DNA of 64,000 bases, from assembly GCF_030864005.1 (NCBI RefSeq), contig NZ_CP132977.1:121774-185773 (forward strand). The letters run 5' to 3'. The stretch comes from Achromobacter seleniivolatilans (lineage in GTDB: Bacteria > Pseudomonadota > Gammaproteobacteria > Burkholderiales > Burkholderiaceae_B). The notes under the pieces were generated by a model, which ran no database searches, was not told the DNA's origin, and saw only the letters and a program-made list of their open reading frames with translations. Of this stretch, positions 42,987 to 50,609 are shown in pieces. A program made the position numbers and the translations under genes. Positions within the stretch are counted from its first letter, which is position 1. Each line of letters opens with the position of its first letter.

Positions 42987-43375
42987 TCTGTACCTGCGGT
43001 GGATAAGGGTAGAGGAGATTGGCCCGTGCCTCGCATGCCTAAGCGCGCTGTTGCCCCGAGCTCGTTTATGACCATCGTGGCCAGGTGCAACGCGTCCGCG
43101 AAGTCGGGTACCGTGGGCTCGTCCAGGTGTGTCAGGTTCGGTTCCTCTCCAAGGCAAAACGTGATGGCGAACAGGCGATTTGTATGCTCAACATAGAAGT
43201 CGCAAACCAGGTACGAATGGTGGCCCAGGCGATATGGCCAGATACCGGCCATGAGCGGCGAGGCTCCGTTCATAACGTCGCGCACCGCAAGGACTGTCCG
43301 ATCGCGCCAGTTGAGGGCGAGTTCAGATGATTCGTGGTAACCGTCCGGGGATAGTTCGCAGAGGGGAGCGGTCAT
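42983..43375 (-). CDS. Hypothetical protein coupled to a secreted protein
   Basis: A 130-residue soluble protein starting MTAPLCELSPDG, with RLGHHSYLVCDFYVEHTNRLFAITFCLGEEPNL giving strands and a C-terminal helix FADALHLATMVINELG. No signal peptide. Its stop overlaps the start of 42423-42986, so the two are made together. Length and composition could suit a cytoplasmic chaperone for the secreted partner, but that is a guess. Confidence 0.6.
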   Translation of the reverse strand: MTAPLCELSPDGYHESSELALNWRDRTVLAVRDVMNGASPLMAGIWPYRLGHHSYLVCDFYVEHTNRLFAITFCLGEEPNLTHLDEPTVPDFADALHLATMVINELGATARLGMRGTGQSPLPLSTAGTE

Positions 43376-43498
43376 GAGTGATCCAAGAGAATCGGAGGTT
43401 TGGTGGTGACGCGAATCGTCATCGCTATCTCTACGGAGAAATGGAAGGAGAAAAGGGGAAGGTGCTTTTCGGATTGCGGTCCGGTCCCCACTACATGC

Positions 43499-44038
43499 TC
43501 ACCGTGAGAGTGGCTTTGCACGAACGCTCCACGTCTTCGTCAGCTGGACTGGCGTGTCGTTGAGCGGGAGGTGCGTCGTCATGGAGAAGTAGTCGGTAGT
43601 GACGCGAGGCAGTTTGATCAGGCAGTCATCCGGCCCTCGGAGATCGTCCATCGCAACTACGGTCGTTTCAATTCCCTGGATCTTCACAATCGTGCCAGAA
43701 GGGTTGGACTCGATTACGGAAACTCCCAAAGTCAGGCCAGTCTCCAAAGGCCTTACGTCCACGCTAACCGGCTTCGTGCACTCGCTGACATAGCCGGAGG
43801 TCATTGTCGTCGTGTCACGGAAGGGCGTTTCAGCCCCGTCGACGGGAACAGCCAGACTGACCCGAGCGGGCTTTCCTGGATCTCTCAGCGGATTGGTGAG
43901 CTGATCGTTTGACGGCGATACCCGCTCGAACACAAGGGAAATTTGGCTTGCCTCGGGCGCTGCCGACACGGCCATAGGCGCCGCCAGGATCACGATGGCG
44001 GCGCCGGCGAAGCCGCAGAAATTACGGTCAATTTTCAA
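43499..44038 (-). CDS. Secreted protein, paralogue B of a pair
   Basis: A 179-residue protein, TTG start with AAAGGA about 7 bp upstream. Signal peptide: KIDRNFCGFAGAAIVILAAPMAVSAA. The mature part has P-G-K-P-A-R-V-S-L, F-R-D-T, YVSECT, LETGLTLGVSVIESNP, DDC, and L-P-L-N-D-T-P, matching the layout of 42423-42986. So the cluster holds two diverged copies of one exported family. Function unknown. Confidence 0.65.
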   Translation of the reverse strand: MKIDRNFCGFAGAAIVILAAPMAVSAAPEASQISLVFERVSPSNDQLTNPLRDPGKPARVSLAVPVDGAETPFRDTTTMTSGYVSECTKPVSVDVRPLETGLTLGVSVIESNPSGTIVKIQGIETTVVAMDDLRGPDDCLIKLPRVTTDYFSMTTHLPLNDTPVQLTKTWSVRAKPLSR

Positions 44039-44182
44039 GTGTCGTTCCTTTGGATATCCTGGCGGGTTGAGACTGATCGCCCCATTACTGAGGACTCGAT
44101 ATCTGAGCCATGGAGGAGGGCGGCCGCGGGACTGGCGTACTGAAAAAGTGGAGATTGGGAAGTCATGGTGCTCTGAGAAAAG

Positions 44183-44851
44183 TCAGGATCGCAATGCGAG
44201 AGGTTCAGTAAAGGTGTTGGCCTCCCCAAATTGATCGTGCAGGGCGTTGTGGTATTGGATGTACCTATTGAGTTGGCGGGAGCACAAAACCAGTTCATCC
44301 ATGAGGGTCAGGCTATATCCACTATCCGCATCCAACTGCACGTCTTTAGCGATTTCTGCGGCGGAAAGCCGGGGGAAAAGCCAAGACTTCCTTTCGCGCA
44401 TGATGTGGTCCGCAACAATAAGGCGGACCTCCAGTGGCAAGGCGACTTCCTCATCGATGCTTTCGCCAAATTGATACCCATGCTTTGCCAGCGCATGCTC
44501 CATGGCGGCGATCTGGACGGCCCAATACCGGCGGTTCAGTTCATTACTCAGTGCGTCGGCATGAGATAAAGGAAGGCAGGAGGAATCAGACTTGGCCACG
44601 GGGTCTGCGACCTTTACCGGCGGTTGTACGACGCTGCGCCGGAGAAACTGCACGACTGTAATTGCGGCCAGCGCTATCGTGATAAGAGCCAAGCCGCCAG
44701 TGATCCAGACAAGCGACGTCAGGTCAACGGCGGAAATCTGCTGAATTGCACCGTCATAGAGCTCGATTGGGGGCCGCGGTCTTGTCTCTTCTGGGCCGCT
44801 TATCGCAGACAGAAGATGCTTAGGTAATGCAATTGGCTCGAAGGTTTTCAT
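44183..44851 (-). CDS. Membrane protein with one copy of a new ~80-residue domain
   Basis: A 222-residue protein with one membrane span (48-70, LVWITGGLALITIALAAITVVQFL) and a cytoplasmic part. Residues 117-199 match two copies in 44925-45974: (M/V)-E-x-(A/T)-(L/I)-x-x-(H/Y)-G-(Y/F)-x-F-G, then an acidic turn, L-P-L-E-(V/I)-R, A-D-(H/Q)-I-(M/I)-R-(E/D), F-P, (G)-x-x-L-x-(L)-M/V-(D/E), and L/A-N-R-Y. Domain unknown to me. Confidence 0.7.
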   Translation of the reverse strand: MKTFEPIALPKHLLSAISGPEETRPRPPIELYDGAIQQISAVDLTSLVWITGGLALITIALAAITVVQFLRRSVVQPPVKVADPVAKSDSSCLPLSHADALSNELNRRYWAVQIAAMEHALAKHGYQFGESIDEEVALPLEVRLIVADHIMRERKSWLFPRLSAAEIAKDVQLDADSGYSLTLMDELVLCSRQLNRYIQYHNALHDQFGEANTFTEPLALRS

Positions 44852-44924
44852 GGACTAACTCTCACGGTGGGGCTGTGTTGTTGCTGAATGACTGTATGTT
44901 TGCGGCATCGGTTTGCTTCCGCGC

Positions 44925-45974
44925 TTAGCGGCCGTTACTGCTTAGGTTGGCCCCAGGCGGGCTTTCAGAGAATTGGCTGTAGTCACGTTCGACGTAGCGA
45001 TTGGCGCGGCGTGAAGCCTGCAGAGCATCCTCAACAAGTCGATGACCAAGGCCGGTGTCCGCTGCTTGCTCGAGCAGGAGTTCGACATCTCGCACATTCG
45101 AACTAGGGAAGAGGAAGCCCTGGCAGTCCCGGATGATTTGGTCGGCCGCTATCCTTCGAATTTCCAGGGGCAGACTCACTTCGTGATCCCCGTTCACACC
45201 AAAGCGAAATCCGTGCTCGATGATGGTGCGTTCGACCGACGCGACAAGATCGGCCATTCGCTCGCGCGGGTCAGCAACTGTTGTTGGCTGGCGCTCAACT
45301 TTCTGAAGTTCGACGTAGCGGTTTTGGAGGCGCATGGTCCAAATGACTTCGTCAACGAGTTTCAAACTCTGCCCAGAGTGCCAAGCGTGCCGGACCAAAT
45401 CGAGATCCTTGGGCTCGCCAAATATGAAATCGTCTCTGCATTCGCGCACAAGCTCATCTGCTGCAAGCATGAGGAGCATATGCGGCAAGATGGTCTCGCG
45501 ACCTCTGTTGCCGCCAAAGCTATATCCGTAAGCAGCAATGGTTCGTTCCACGATTGCTGTGTGACGTTCCACGCGCTTTTGCTCGTCCACGATCGCCGTA
45601 TGGAAACGGGTCCAGTCCTCTCCACTGCCGGGAGCATCTAGGCTTGAAGTCACAGAGCGCCATAGGCAATAAAGCGCCTCTGCACTCTGGATGTGCCCTC
45701 GCCGAAGCTGACCTCCTATCTGGATTCCGATTTCCGAAGTCAGCGTGGAGTAGGAGATGGTCGCTAAATGGGGGGCGACAGGGGAGTCACGGTGCTCCTC
45801 AGGGGGCAACTCAGCGTCCGTTCCGCTGACGGCCTGCGGTCGCAAATTCCGATACGTCCGCACCAGAATCGGTCGAGAGACTATCGCGAGCAGACCCAGG
45901 GCCGACATGAAGCCAGCAATCAGCACGACCCGATCTGACGAAAAGAAGGCGAGCAAATCATTGAGAGGAGCCAT
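44925..45974 (-). CDS. Membrane protein with two copies of the same new domain
   Basis: A 349-residue protein, with an N-terminal span (17-38, VVLIAGFMSALGLLAIV) and two copies of the ~80-residue domain, A at 142-221 (VERTIAAYGYSFGG to LQNRYV) and B at 247-328 (VERTIIEHGFRFGV to RANRYV). Both keep the G-Y/F-x-F-G start, the L-P and A-A-D-x-(L/I)-(V/I)-R blocks and the N-R-Y end. It precedes 44183-44851 by 73 bp. The triplicated domain and shared topology suggest the two interact at the membrane. Confidence 0.7.
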   Translation of the reverse strand: MAPLNDLLAFFSSDRVVLIAGFMSALGLLAIVSRPILVRTYRNLRPQAVSGTDAELPPEEHRDSPVAPHLATISYSTLTSEIGIQIGGQLRRGHIQSAEALYCLWRSVTSSLDAPGSGEDWTRFHTAIVDEQKRVERHTAIVERTIAAYGYSFGGNRGRETILPHMLLMLAADELVRECRDDFIFGEPKDLDLVRHAWHSGQSLKLVDEVIWTMRLQNRYVELQKVERQPTTVADPRERMADLVASVERTIIEHGFRFGVNGDHEVSLPLEIRRIAADQIIRDCQGFLFPSSNVRDVELLLEQAADTGLGHRLVEDALQASRRANRYVERDYSQFSESPPGANLSSNGR

Positions 45975-46070
45975 CAGTTTTTAGCTTTATGGTTGATGTG
46001 AAATCGTGTGCGCTTGAACCAGCTCGCCGACATCGGAAAGCACCGCCACGCGGCCGGGTAGCGGCCTCGT

Positions 46071-46649
46071 CTAGCGGCTCATCGAGCACTTATCGGCGCT
46101 AACGAACCAGACACCTAGCGTCTCAGAGCCCGGCACAAGCATCTTTGAAGCGAGCACATCGCATCCGATATCGCTGGTGTCCCAGTTCCGGTGTACGGAG
46201 ACGACCGCGGACCTGGCCGAGACCATGGTGGGCTCTCCCAATTGCACGGAGTGGCTTGCCACGTACAGCGCTACGGCAGTGCGAATCTGGTGCCTGTCGG
46301 TGGTTTGAAGTACCGGCTGCGCACTCTCGATGCGGCCGACCATCAAGCCCGTGTAGTAGGCGGCAAAGACCGCGGCCGCCAAGAGGCTCGATTTCCCGAC
46401 ATAAGCCCATGTGCGGCGTTTGAGGCCGAACGTCATGCCCGATGTGGTCGCGGTCGAATGGGGGGCGGTGATAGCCTCCACTGGCCACGCCTCTCGGAGG
46501 TGTCGCTCTTTGCGCGCAGGGCGGCTCGTCCATCCGTAATGGGTGATGAAGCCGAAGAGGCCGATCACCCCGAGGACGATTACACCGCCGGCAATGGATG
46601 GGGTATTCTGCAAGTGGTAATGCAAAATAGCTATCAAGGTGTCAAGCAT
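46071..46649 (-). CDS. Two-span membrane protein
   Basis: A 192-residue protein with spans at about 19-37 (IAGGVIVLGVIGLFGFI) and 84-105 (SSLLAAAVFAAYYTGLMVG), and a C-terminal part of about 85 residues with two Cys (DIGCDVL, DKCSMSR). That part is likely periplasmic. A TAGAACGTA-type element lies upstream (46694-46708). No family recognised. It belongs to the minus-strand cluster. Confidence 0.6.
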   Translation of the reverse strand: MLDTLIAILHYHLQNTPSIAGGVIVLGVIGLFGFITHYGWTSRPARKERHLREAWPVEAITAPHSTATTSGMTFGLKRRTWAYVGKSSLLAAAVFAAYYTGLMVGRIESAQPVLQTTDRHQIRTAVALYVASHSVQLGEPTMVSARSAVVSVHRNWDTSDIGCDVLASKMLVPGSETLGVWFVSADKCSMSR

Positions 46650-46693
46650 AATAGTTTTTACTTAACATAAGAAGGATTATGCGAAATGAAAGG

Positions 46694-46708
46694 ACAATAG
46701 GAAGGTAC
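46694..46708 (-). promoter_or_regulatory. Conserved upstream element (TAGAACGTA type)
   Basis: On the minus strand GCATAGAACGTACC, upstream of the gene starting at 46649. Nearly the same string is at 58448-58462 upstream of another minus-strand gene, and a variant at 47309-47319. Confidence 0.45.
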
Positions 46709-46759
46709 GTTCTATGCACGAGACAATCTGGCCGCAGATCGGTGCTAAGAGGGCGCGAT

Positions 46760-47011
46760 TCACGAGCCTTCCGGCACTTCAACAAAACCGGGGCATTCAT
46801 CGACGTACCGATGCAAGCTCTTTTCGCCAAAATCAAGGCAGGCCGTGCATCGAAATAGAGGCCGTGTGAAGTCATAGCAACCGCTTGGTACGTCGGAGAG
46901 CTGCGTGTGATCCACGGGCTCCGGCAACGCGTTATTCCAACGTTCATTCATCTTGCTTACCGTCCATGTCTTTCCGGCACTGACCGATTCCGCGCAACAG
47001 AAGGTGGCCAT
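46760..47011 (-). CDS. Small Cys-rich protein
   Basis: An 83-residue frame with FRCTACLDFGEKSLHRYVDECPGF near its end, a C-x2-C ... H ... C pattern that could bind zinc. ATG overlaps the preceding gene's stop (TGATG at 47009-47013), which supports expression by coupling. A later in-frame ATG at 46951 would give 63 residues that include the metal motif. Function unknown. Confidence 0.5.
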   Translation of the reverse strand: MATFCCAESVSAGKTWTVSKMNERWNNALPEPVDHTQLSDVPSGCYDFTRPLFRCTACLDFGEKSLHRYVDECPGFVEVPEGS

Positions 47012-47232
47012 CACTCATGCGACACCGACGCTGGGTTGACACCACATCGGGCGTACCAAAAAGCTCGGACCCGGGCGCTCATGAACAGAGCGGCCGTTAC
47101 CGTACCGCCGATCGCACTCGCCACTGGCGCAGGCAGCCCTACGCCGTCTAACGACAGACCGCCCGCCAGCGAACCAGCGCCCAGCGCCGAGACCAATCGG
47201 CAGGCTTGTGCCTTGAATGCTCGTGTCTTCAT
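47011..47232 (-). CDS. Small membrane protein
   Basis: A 73-residue protein, AAAGGA 7 bp before its ATG. Hydrophobic, Gly/Ala-rich core RLVSALGAGSLAGGLSLDG and VASAIGGTVTAALFM with a basic C-terminal part (SARVRAFWYARCG). Likely two short spans. Coupled to the next gene by TGATG. No family recognised. Confidence 0.55.
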   Translation of the reverse strand: MKTRAFKAQACRLVSALGAGSLAGGLSLDGVGLPAPVASAIGGTVTAALFMSARVRAFWYARCGVNPASVSHE

Positions 47233-47308
47233 GAGTTTCCTTTCGTGTAATCCGGCGCAATACCGGACCGTATGTGCCAAGAATGCACAGACGTGGTGTT
47301 AATAGATT

Positions 47309-47319
47309 GATACGTTCTA
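47309..47319 (-). promoter_or_regulatory. Variant of the TAGAACGTA element
   Basis: On the minus strand CTGTAGAACGTATC lies about 75 bp before the gene starting at 47232. It shares TAGAACGTA with the elements at 46694-46708 and 58448-58462. Confidence 0.35.
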
Positions 47320-47943
47320 CAGATGGGACAAATCGTCCGAATCTCGAATAGGCGGAGGGTTCATGATCCAGTCAGCGTGCAGGAGGTTAATCACATACTG
47401 AGCGTCGGCACCCACAAGCCAACTTCCCCGGATTAATTCCCGGTATTCGCTCATCATGTCCTCGATAATTTCCACTGGGCAGGAATGTCCATTTTCGAGG
47501 CCACAAGCCACTAGCTGCCTGTACTCGACAAGAGTGATCCGCCGCAGATCACTAAGCCGTGCCGCCGTTTCAGCATCTTGAACCGCCTGGATTTCTTCCT
47601 GAGTGACGACCACGGTTTGCTGTGTGCCTTTGATGGGAATCACCCACCGACCTACGCGCAGGCCCGATCGCGCCTGGCGAAACTCACACCCGATCAGTTT
47701 CAGGTTCGTCACGCCCTTCTGACCGGTCTTGATCAGTTCGCCTGTATGAAAATAAAAATTGGGGGGCAGCGACTTCAATAGCGTCCGCTCGATCTTTGCC
47801 CTGCCAGCGGCTCCACTGGGCAACCGCTCATAGATCACTTCGGACGGAAGTCCTGCGAGCGGGCAATCGAGTGGCGGCAACGTGTCGCCGTTGATGCCTG
47901 TGTTTCCCTCGAATTTATCGTCCACGCCCTGCTCCTTGTTCAT
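47317..47943 (-). CDS. Hypothetical protein, 208 residues
   Basis: A soluble protein starting MNKEQGVDDKFEGNTG. It has LLKSLPPNFYFHTGELIKTGQKGVTNLKLIGCEF and an acidic helical C-terminus. Pro-rich PPLDCPLAGLP near 40. Start set at 47943 rather than the longer frame; the previous gene's end overlaps it by 29 bp. No signal or span. Function unknown. Confidence 0.55.
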   Translation of the reverse strand: MNKEQGVDDKFEGNTGINGDTLPPLDCPLAGLPSEVIYERLPSGAAGRAKIERTLLKSLPPNFYFHTGELIKTGQKGVTNLKLIGCEFRQARSGLRVGRWVIPIKGTQQTVVVTQEEIQAVQDAETAARLSDLRRITLVEYRQLVACGLENGHSCPVEIIEDMMSEYRELIRGSWLVGADAQYVINLLHADWIMNPPPIRDSDDLSHL

Positions 47944-48097
47944 TGATATAAAGACGGACCTCCGCTTCCCGCAGCTTCGCCCTGGCCGCATCTAGAGCGC
48001 TAACGATACTCAGCGTCTTTTGCCCATTCTTTAGGGCGATCATCCCGCCGAGGGCGGAAGCAACGAGCACCAACCAAATGACAATTTGAACGACCAT
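47915..48097 (-). CDS. Small single-span protein, paralogue of 50119-50316
   Basis: A 60-residue protein, GGAG 9 bp before ATG 48097. MVVQIVIWLVLVASALGGMIALKNGQKTLSIV is the membrane part and is shared with 50119-50316 (VIGLVLCVSTTAAVIAMKNGKKSLSIV). Here it is followed by an amphipathic helix ALDAARAKLREAEVRLY. Overlaps the next gene. A small membrane subunit or peptide of the cluster. Confidence 0.6.
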   Translation of the reverse strand: MVVQIVIWLVLVASALGGMIALKNGQKTLSIVSALDAARAKLREAEVRLYINEQGAGRGR

Positions 48098-48142
48098 TTT
48101 TTTATTCTCCAAGCAGGTTGATGCTTAAGTTGCAGCGTTGAA

Positions 48143-48469
48143 CTAGCGAGGTCCGGCCCATGATTCATACTTCGCTTCGAGCCAACCGGCATCCGGCGAA
48201 GACTGGTCGTTCGCGAGTGCAGCGTTTCTTACGGGCTCGCCCCAGCAGGCGCTATCCAACGGTTTCGGAAGCACGGCCCACGACCGAATCGCCTTTGAGT
48301 TCAAACGACCGCCCGGATCCTCGAATCGTGCGGCAGAGGCGTTCCACGTCGCCAGCCGGCACGAACAATCCCACATACTCAATAGGAAGCTGTTGTTCAA
48401 AGGCTCGTTGTCCGTTGGTAAATCCGGAAGCTCCACAAACTCAAGTTCGACCACGGTGACAGTCGTCAT
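48143..48469 (-). CDS. Hypothetical protein, 108 residues
   Basis: A soluble protein starting MTTVTVVELEFVELPDLPTD with a Cys pair (WDCSCRL) and Trp-rich segments (SWAVLPKPLDSACWGEP). Its ATG overlaps the stop of the membrane gene before it (ATGA, 48466-48469), so the two are co-translated. No family recognised. Confidence 0.6.
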   Translation of the reverse strand: MTTVTVVELEFVELPDLPTDNEPLNNSFLLSMWDCSCRLATWNASAARFEDPGGRLNSKAIRSWAVLPKPLDSACWGEPVRNAALANDQSSPDAGWLEAKYESWAGPR

Positions 48470-48891
48470 TTTTCGACCTTGCCAGATCTCTCATTGCGTT
48501 GGCGATGTTCCTGAGCCACGCGGCCAAGATCAGAAAGCGCTTCATTGAGAATGAGCGTGTCCGCGGTCGGCATCCCAGGCAGTTGAACCAAGGCATATGG
48601 GATGGACGCGAGCAGGATCGAACAAGGACCAACTACCGTCAAAAGGATCATGTGTTGGTAGATGATCTCTGGCTTTATCAGCCAAATTGCGACCACAATC
48701 CCGCCCCAAGCTAGAGCTCCCATGAGCACGCCCAGCAGCATCGCCGTGCGGAACTCCTTCCACCATTCAATGCGCTGGGCCTTCAGTTGGACGATAAAGG
48801 CGTCCGACGCGTTGCGCCAACGTTCAGCTTGAGGGTCGTTGCTAACTGCTGGCGCGGCTTTCAACTTGTTTGCGATTGCTTTCATTCTCAT
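48466..48891 (-). CDS. Two-span membrane protein, paralogue of 15504-15863
   Basis: A 141-residue protein with a basic helical lead, WWKEF near residue 40, spans at about 49-72 (LLGVLMGALAWGGIVVAIWLI) and 80-100 (MILLTVVGPCSILLASIPYAL), and a C-terminal amphipathic helix (LILNEALSDLGRVAQEHRQRNE). The order of W-W, two spans, I-P-x-A-L, P-G-M-P and N-E-x-L-x-x-L-G matches 15504-15863. Coupled by ATGA to 48143-48469. Confidence 0.65.
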   Translation of the reverse strand: MRMKAIANKLKAAPAVSNDPQAERWRNASDAFIVQLKAQRIEWWKEFRTAMLLGVLMGALAWGGIVVAIWLIKPEIIYQHMILLTVVGPCSILLASIPYALVQLPGMPTADTLILNEALSDLGRVAQEHRQRNERSGKVEK

Positions 48892-48962
48892 TTCCAGGAG
48901 CTACCGGCCGCGAAGCGGCTTGCTGTGCAGTTGATCAGAGGCATTCAAGATGGCCTCCACAG

Positions 48963-49265
48963 TCAGATAACGAAGTTTCCAACCGCGCTCTCATTTCTTT
49001 CTCGATCCCTAACCAGCGCCTTGCGTCGCGCGCGCGCGGCCTGCGTGGGCCAGATTGACGAATGGTGGTTCCATTGGCGGACTGCCTTTTCGGCCGAATA
49101 CGGCCGAAGGTAGTTCCACGCATTAAGGTACACACTGCATCCCAAGCACCGAAATACCCAGCCAGGGAAAACGTCTACGAATTCGATTGCTGGCGGCTTG
49201 TCGTAGGGCACCATGCGTACGCCGCCGCCGCACTCGGGGCACTCATTCATCTTGGTTTGAGGCAC
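48963..49265 (-). CDS. Lar-like zinc-ribbon protein
   Basis: A 100-residue protein, GTG start with GGAGG just upstream. CPECGGG at 9-15, then FRCLGC near 40 and YSAEKAVRQWN follow the pattern of Lar-type restriction-alleviation proteins (C-P-x-C-G, second C-x2-C, then S/A-x-x-x-A-V-x-x-W-N). The C-terminal 30 residues are Arg-rich. Lar proteins dampen type I restriction; here the family likeness is by eye and the function is not certain. Confidence 0.6.
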   Translation of the reverse strand: MPQTKMNECPECGGGVRMVPYDKPPAIEFVDVFPGWVFRCLGCSVYLNAWNYLRPYSAEKAVRQWNHHSSIWPTQAARARRKALVRDRERNESAVGNFVI

Positions 49266-49268
49266 GTC

Positions 49269-49652
49269 CTACCTCCCCAGCGGCGCCGACACTAGCCCCT
49301 TTTCGAGCTTTGCCCTGGCCAGTCGACGACCTGCATTCGCGTATACGATGAGCGCGCCTCCGCTGTACGCCAGGAGCACGATCAGAGGAATGGATTCGGG
49401 TGCGCGCTCCCAGATCCAAAGAAACGGCAATGCGAGATCACTGATTGTCCTGGTTGCAGTCACGGTCAAACCAAAGCCGAGAATGGCGAAGGACAGCACA
49501 AGGGCGCCGACGACAAAGTACAGGCACACACACGCCGTGCCGTAAGCGCGGCCCCGGGATTCGCAGTATTCCGTCCACACAATTCTGTCGATGGCGCGGT
49601 TGCGATCGCGAGTCTTGCGTACCCACGTCCAGACGTTGTTCATGGCTTTCAT
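49269..49652 (-). CDS. Two-span membrane protein
   Basis: A 127-residue protein starting MKAMNNVWTWVRKTRDR. Spans are at about 37-60 (TACVCLYFVVGALVLSFAILGF) and 88-105 (IPLIVLLAYSGGALIVYA), with a basic C-terminal tail. Its ATG overlaps the stop of 49649-50089 (ATGA), so both are made from the same message. Function unknown. Confidence 0.6.
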   Translation of the reverse strand: MKAMNNVWTWVRKTRDRNRAIDRIVWTEYCESRGRAYGTACVCLYFVVGALVLSFAILGFGLTVTATRTISDLALPFLWIWERAPESIPLIVLLAYSGGALIVYANAGRRLARAKLEKGLVSAPLGR

Positions 49653-50089
49653 CCAACGGCCTTGAGTGAAAAATAGTGGATCGCTATGTTGGCGCGGTAC
49701 TGGAGTTGCTGTGAGCAAACAGCATTTTGGTCGCGGCCACGGGTTTTGTCGTAGCCAGGCAACGAGCGCTCCAAGTAGTGGGCCATTTGCGCCCGCGCGG
49801 CAGGAGAAACACCTGGTGCGCCTTCCATGAGTTCGAAGTACTCGGACAAGGTGGGAACAGGCGCGCGTTCGCTGGTGGACGACCACCAGGCCGAAGAAAG
49901 CGGCGCGGCATTGCGGGCTTCAACAAGCGCCGGCACGTAGGATTTGACGAAGCTCTTCGTCACTTGCAGCCATGAACTTTCGGAACATTTCTGCTCGCAG
50001 CTCTCCGACCTGCACGAGCATCGCGCAGTGATCAGTGATCCGAACAGCTCAGTTGTCGACGAGCATTCTTTCGCATTGTCGTGGGACAT
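49649..50089 (-). CDS. Hypothetical protein, paralogue of 50610-51044
   Basis: A 146-residue protein starting MSHDNAKECSSTTELFGS. A Cys-rich lead (ARCSCRSESCEQKCSE) is followed by a helical domain: SFVKSYVPALVEARNAAPLS, RAPVPTLSEYFELMEGAPGVSPAARAQMAHYLE and QLQYRANIAIHYF. The pattern R-A-P-x-x-P-T-x-x-E-Y-F-x-L-M and A/P-G-V-S-P recurs in 50610-51044. Coupled to the membrane protein downstream. Confidence 0.6.
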   Translation of the reverse strand: MSHDNAKECSSTTELFGSLITARCSCRSESCEQKCSESSWLQVTKSFVKSYVPALVEARNAAPLSSAWWSSTSERAPVPTLSEYFELMEGAPGVSPAARAQMAHYLERSLPGYDKTRGRDQNAVCSQQLQYRANIAIHYFSLKAVG

Positions 50090-50118
50090 CTCTTCCCTTC
50101 CTTGCGTTGCGGTCGGAT

Positions 50119-50316
50119 TTATCCACACCAATGGGTGCGGAATTCGGCTTTTTTGCAATCTTCTTGGTGCGACTGGGCAAGCATCATTCCCCCGAACGCA
50201 ACAGCGGCAACGACCAGAAGGACGATGCTTAACGACTTCTTCCCGTTCTTCATAGCGATCACTGCCGCCGTGGTGGACACGCAGAGCACCAACCCAATGA
50301 CAATCAGAGTGACCAT
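50119..50316 (-). CDS. Small single-span protein, paralogue of 47915-48097
   Basis: A 65-residue protein, AAAGGA 8 bp before its ATG. MVTLIVIGLVLCVSTTAAVIAMKNGKKSLSIVLLVVAAVAFGG has two hydrophobic parts split by MKNGKKSLSIV, the segment shared with 47915-48097. The C-terminus has two Cys (DCKKAEFRTHWCG) that could form a periplasmic disulfide. An upstream element matching the one before 51044 lies at 50378-50412. Confidence 0.65.
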   Translation of the reverse strand: MVTLIVIGLVLCVSTTAAVIAMKNGKKSLSIVLLVVAAVAFGGMMLAQSHQEDCKKAEFRTHWCG

Positions 50317-50609
50317 GTTTTCGTTCCTTTCAGCAGGGCACTTTGGCGAAACGCCCGTCGGCCTGTTTCATTAATACAAAGAATGAATCATTATATTAAC
50401 GCATACTAAGAAACATGGATCAGTGCTGATTGATGCTCCACCCTCCAGTGATACCTGGGAGGGCTCAACTCGTCTCTCGGCACGAGACGTCCCTTCTCGG
50501 GCGACGGCCGTCAACGCTGCAGGACGCCGCCGTCGCGCGCCCCGCCCCGGTGACAAGCCAAGTCGCGACGGTGATTCTGATTAACGCTCCAGTTTTCACG
50601 AGCGACTCC
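50317..50609. other. 293-bp intergenic stretch with a duplicated promoter element
   Basis: AAGAATGAATCATTATATTA-ACGCATACTAAG (50379-50410) closely matches AAGAATGAAGCGGAATAGTA-ACGCATACAAAT (51122-51153), upstream of the neighbouring paralogous gene. CCCTCC (50451) and GGAGGG (50468) also form inverted arms. No gene is supported. Confidence 0.55.

Noticed and set aside
44035..44165. 43-residue minus-strand frame ending on the TTG start at 44038
   Set aside because: The TTGA overlap suggests coupling, but the peptide has no features and AAAGGA already explains the downstream start.
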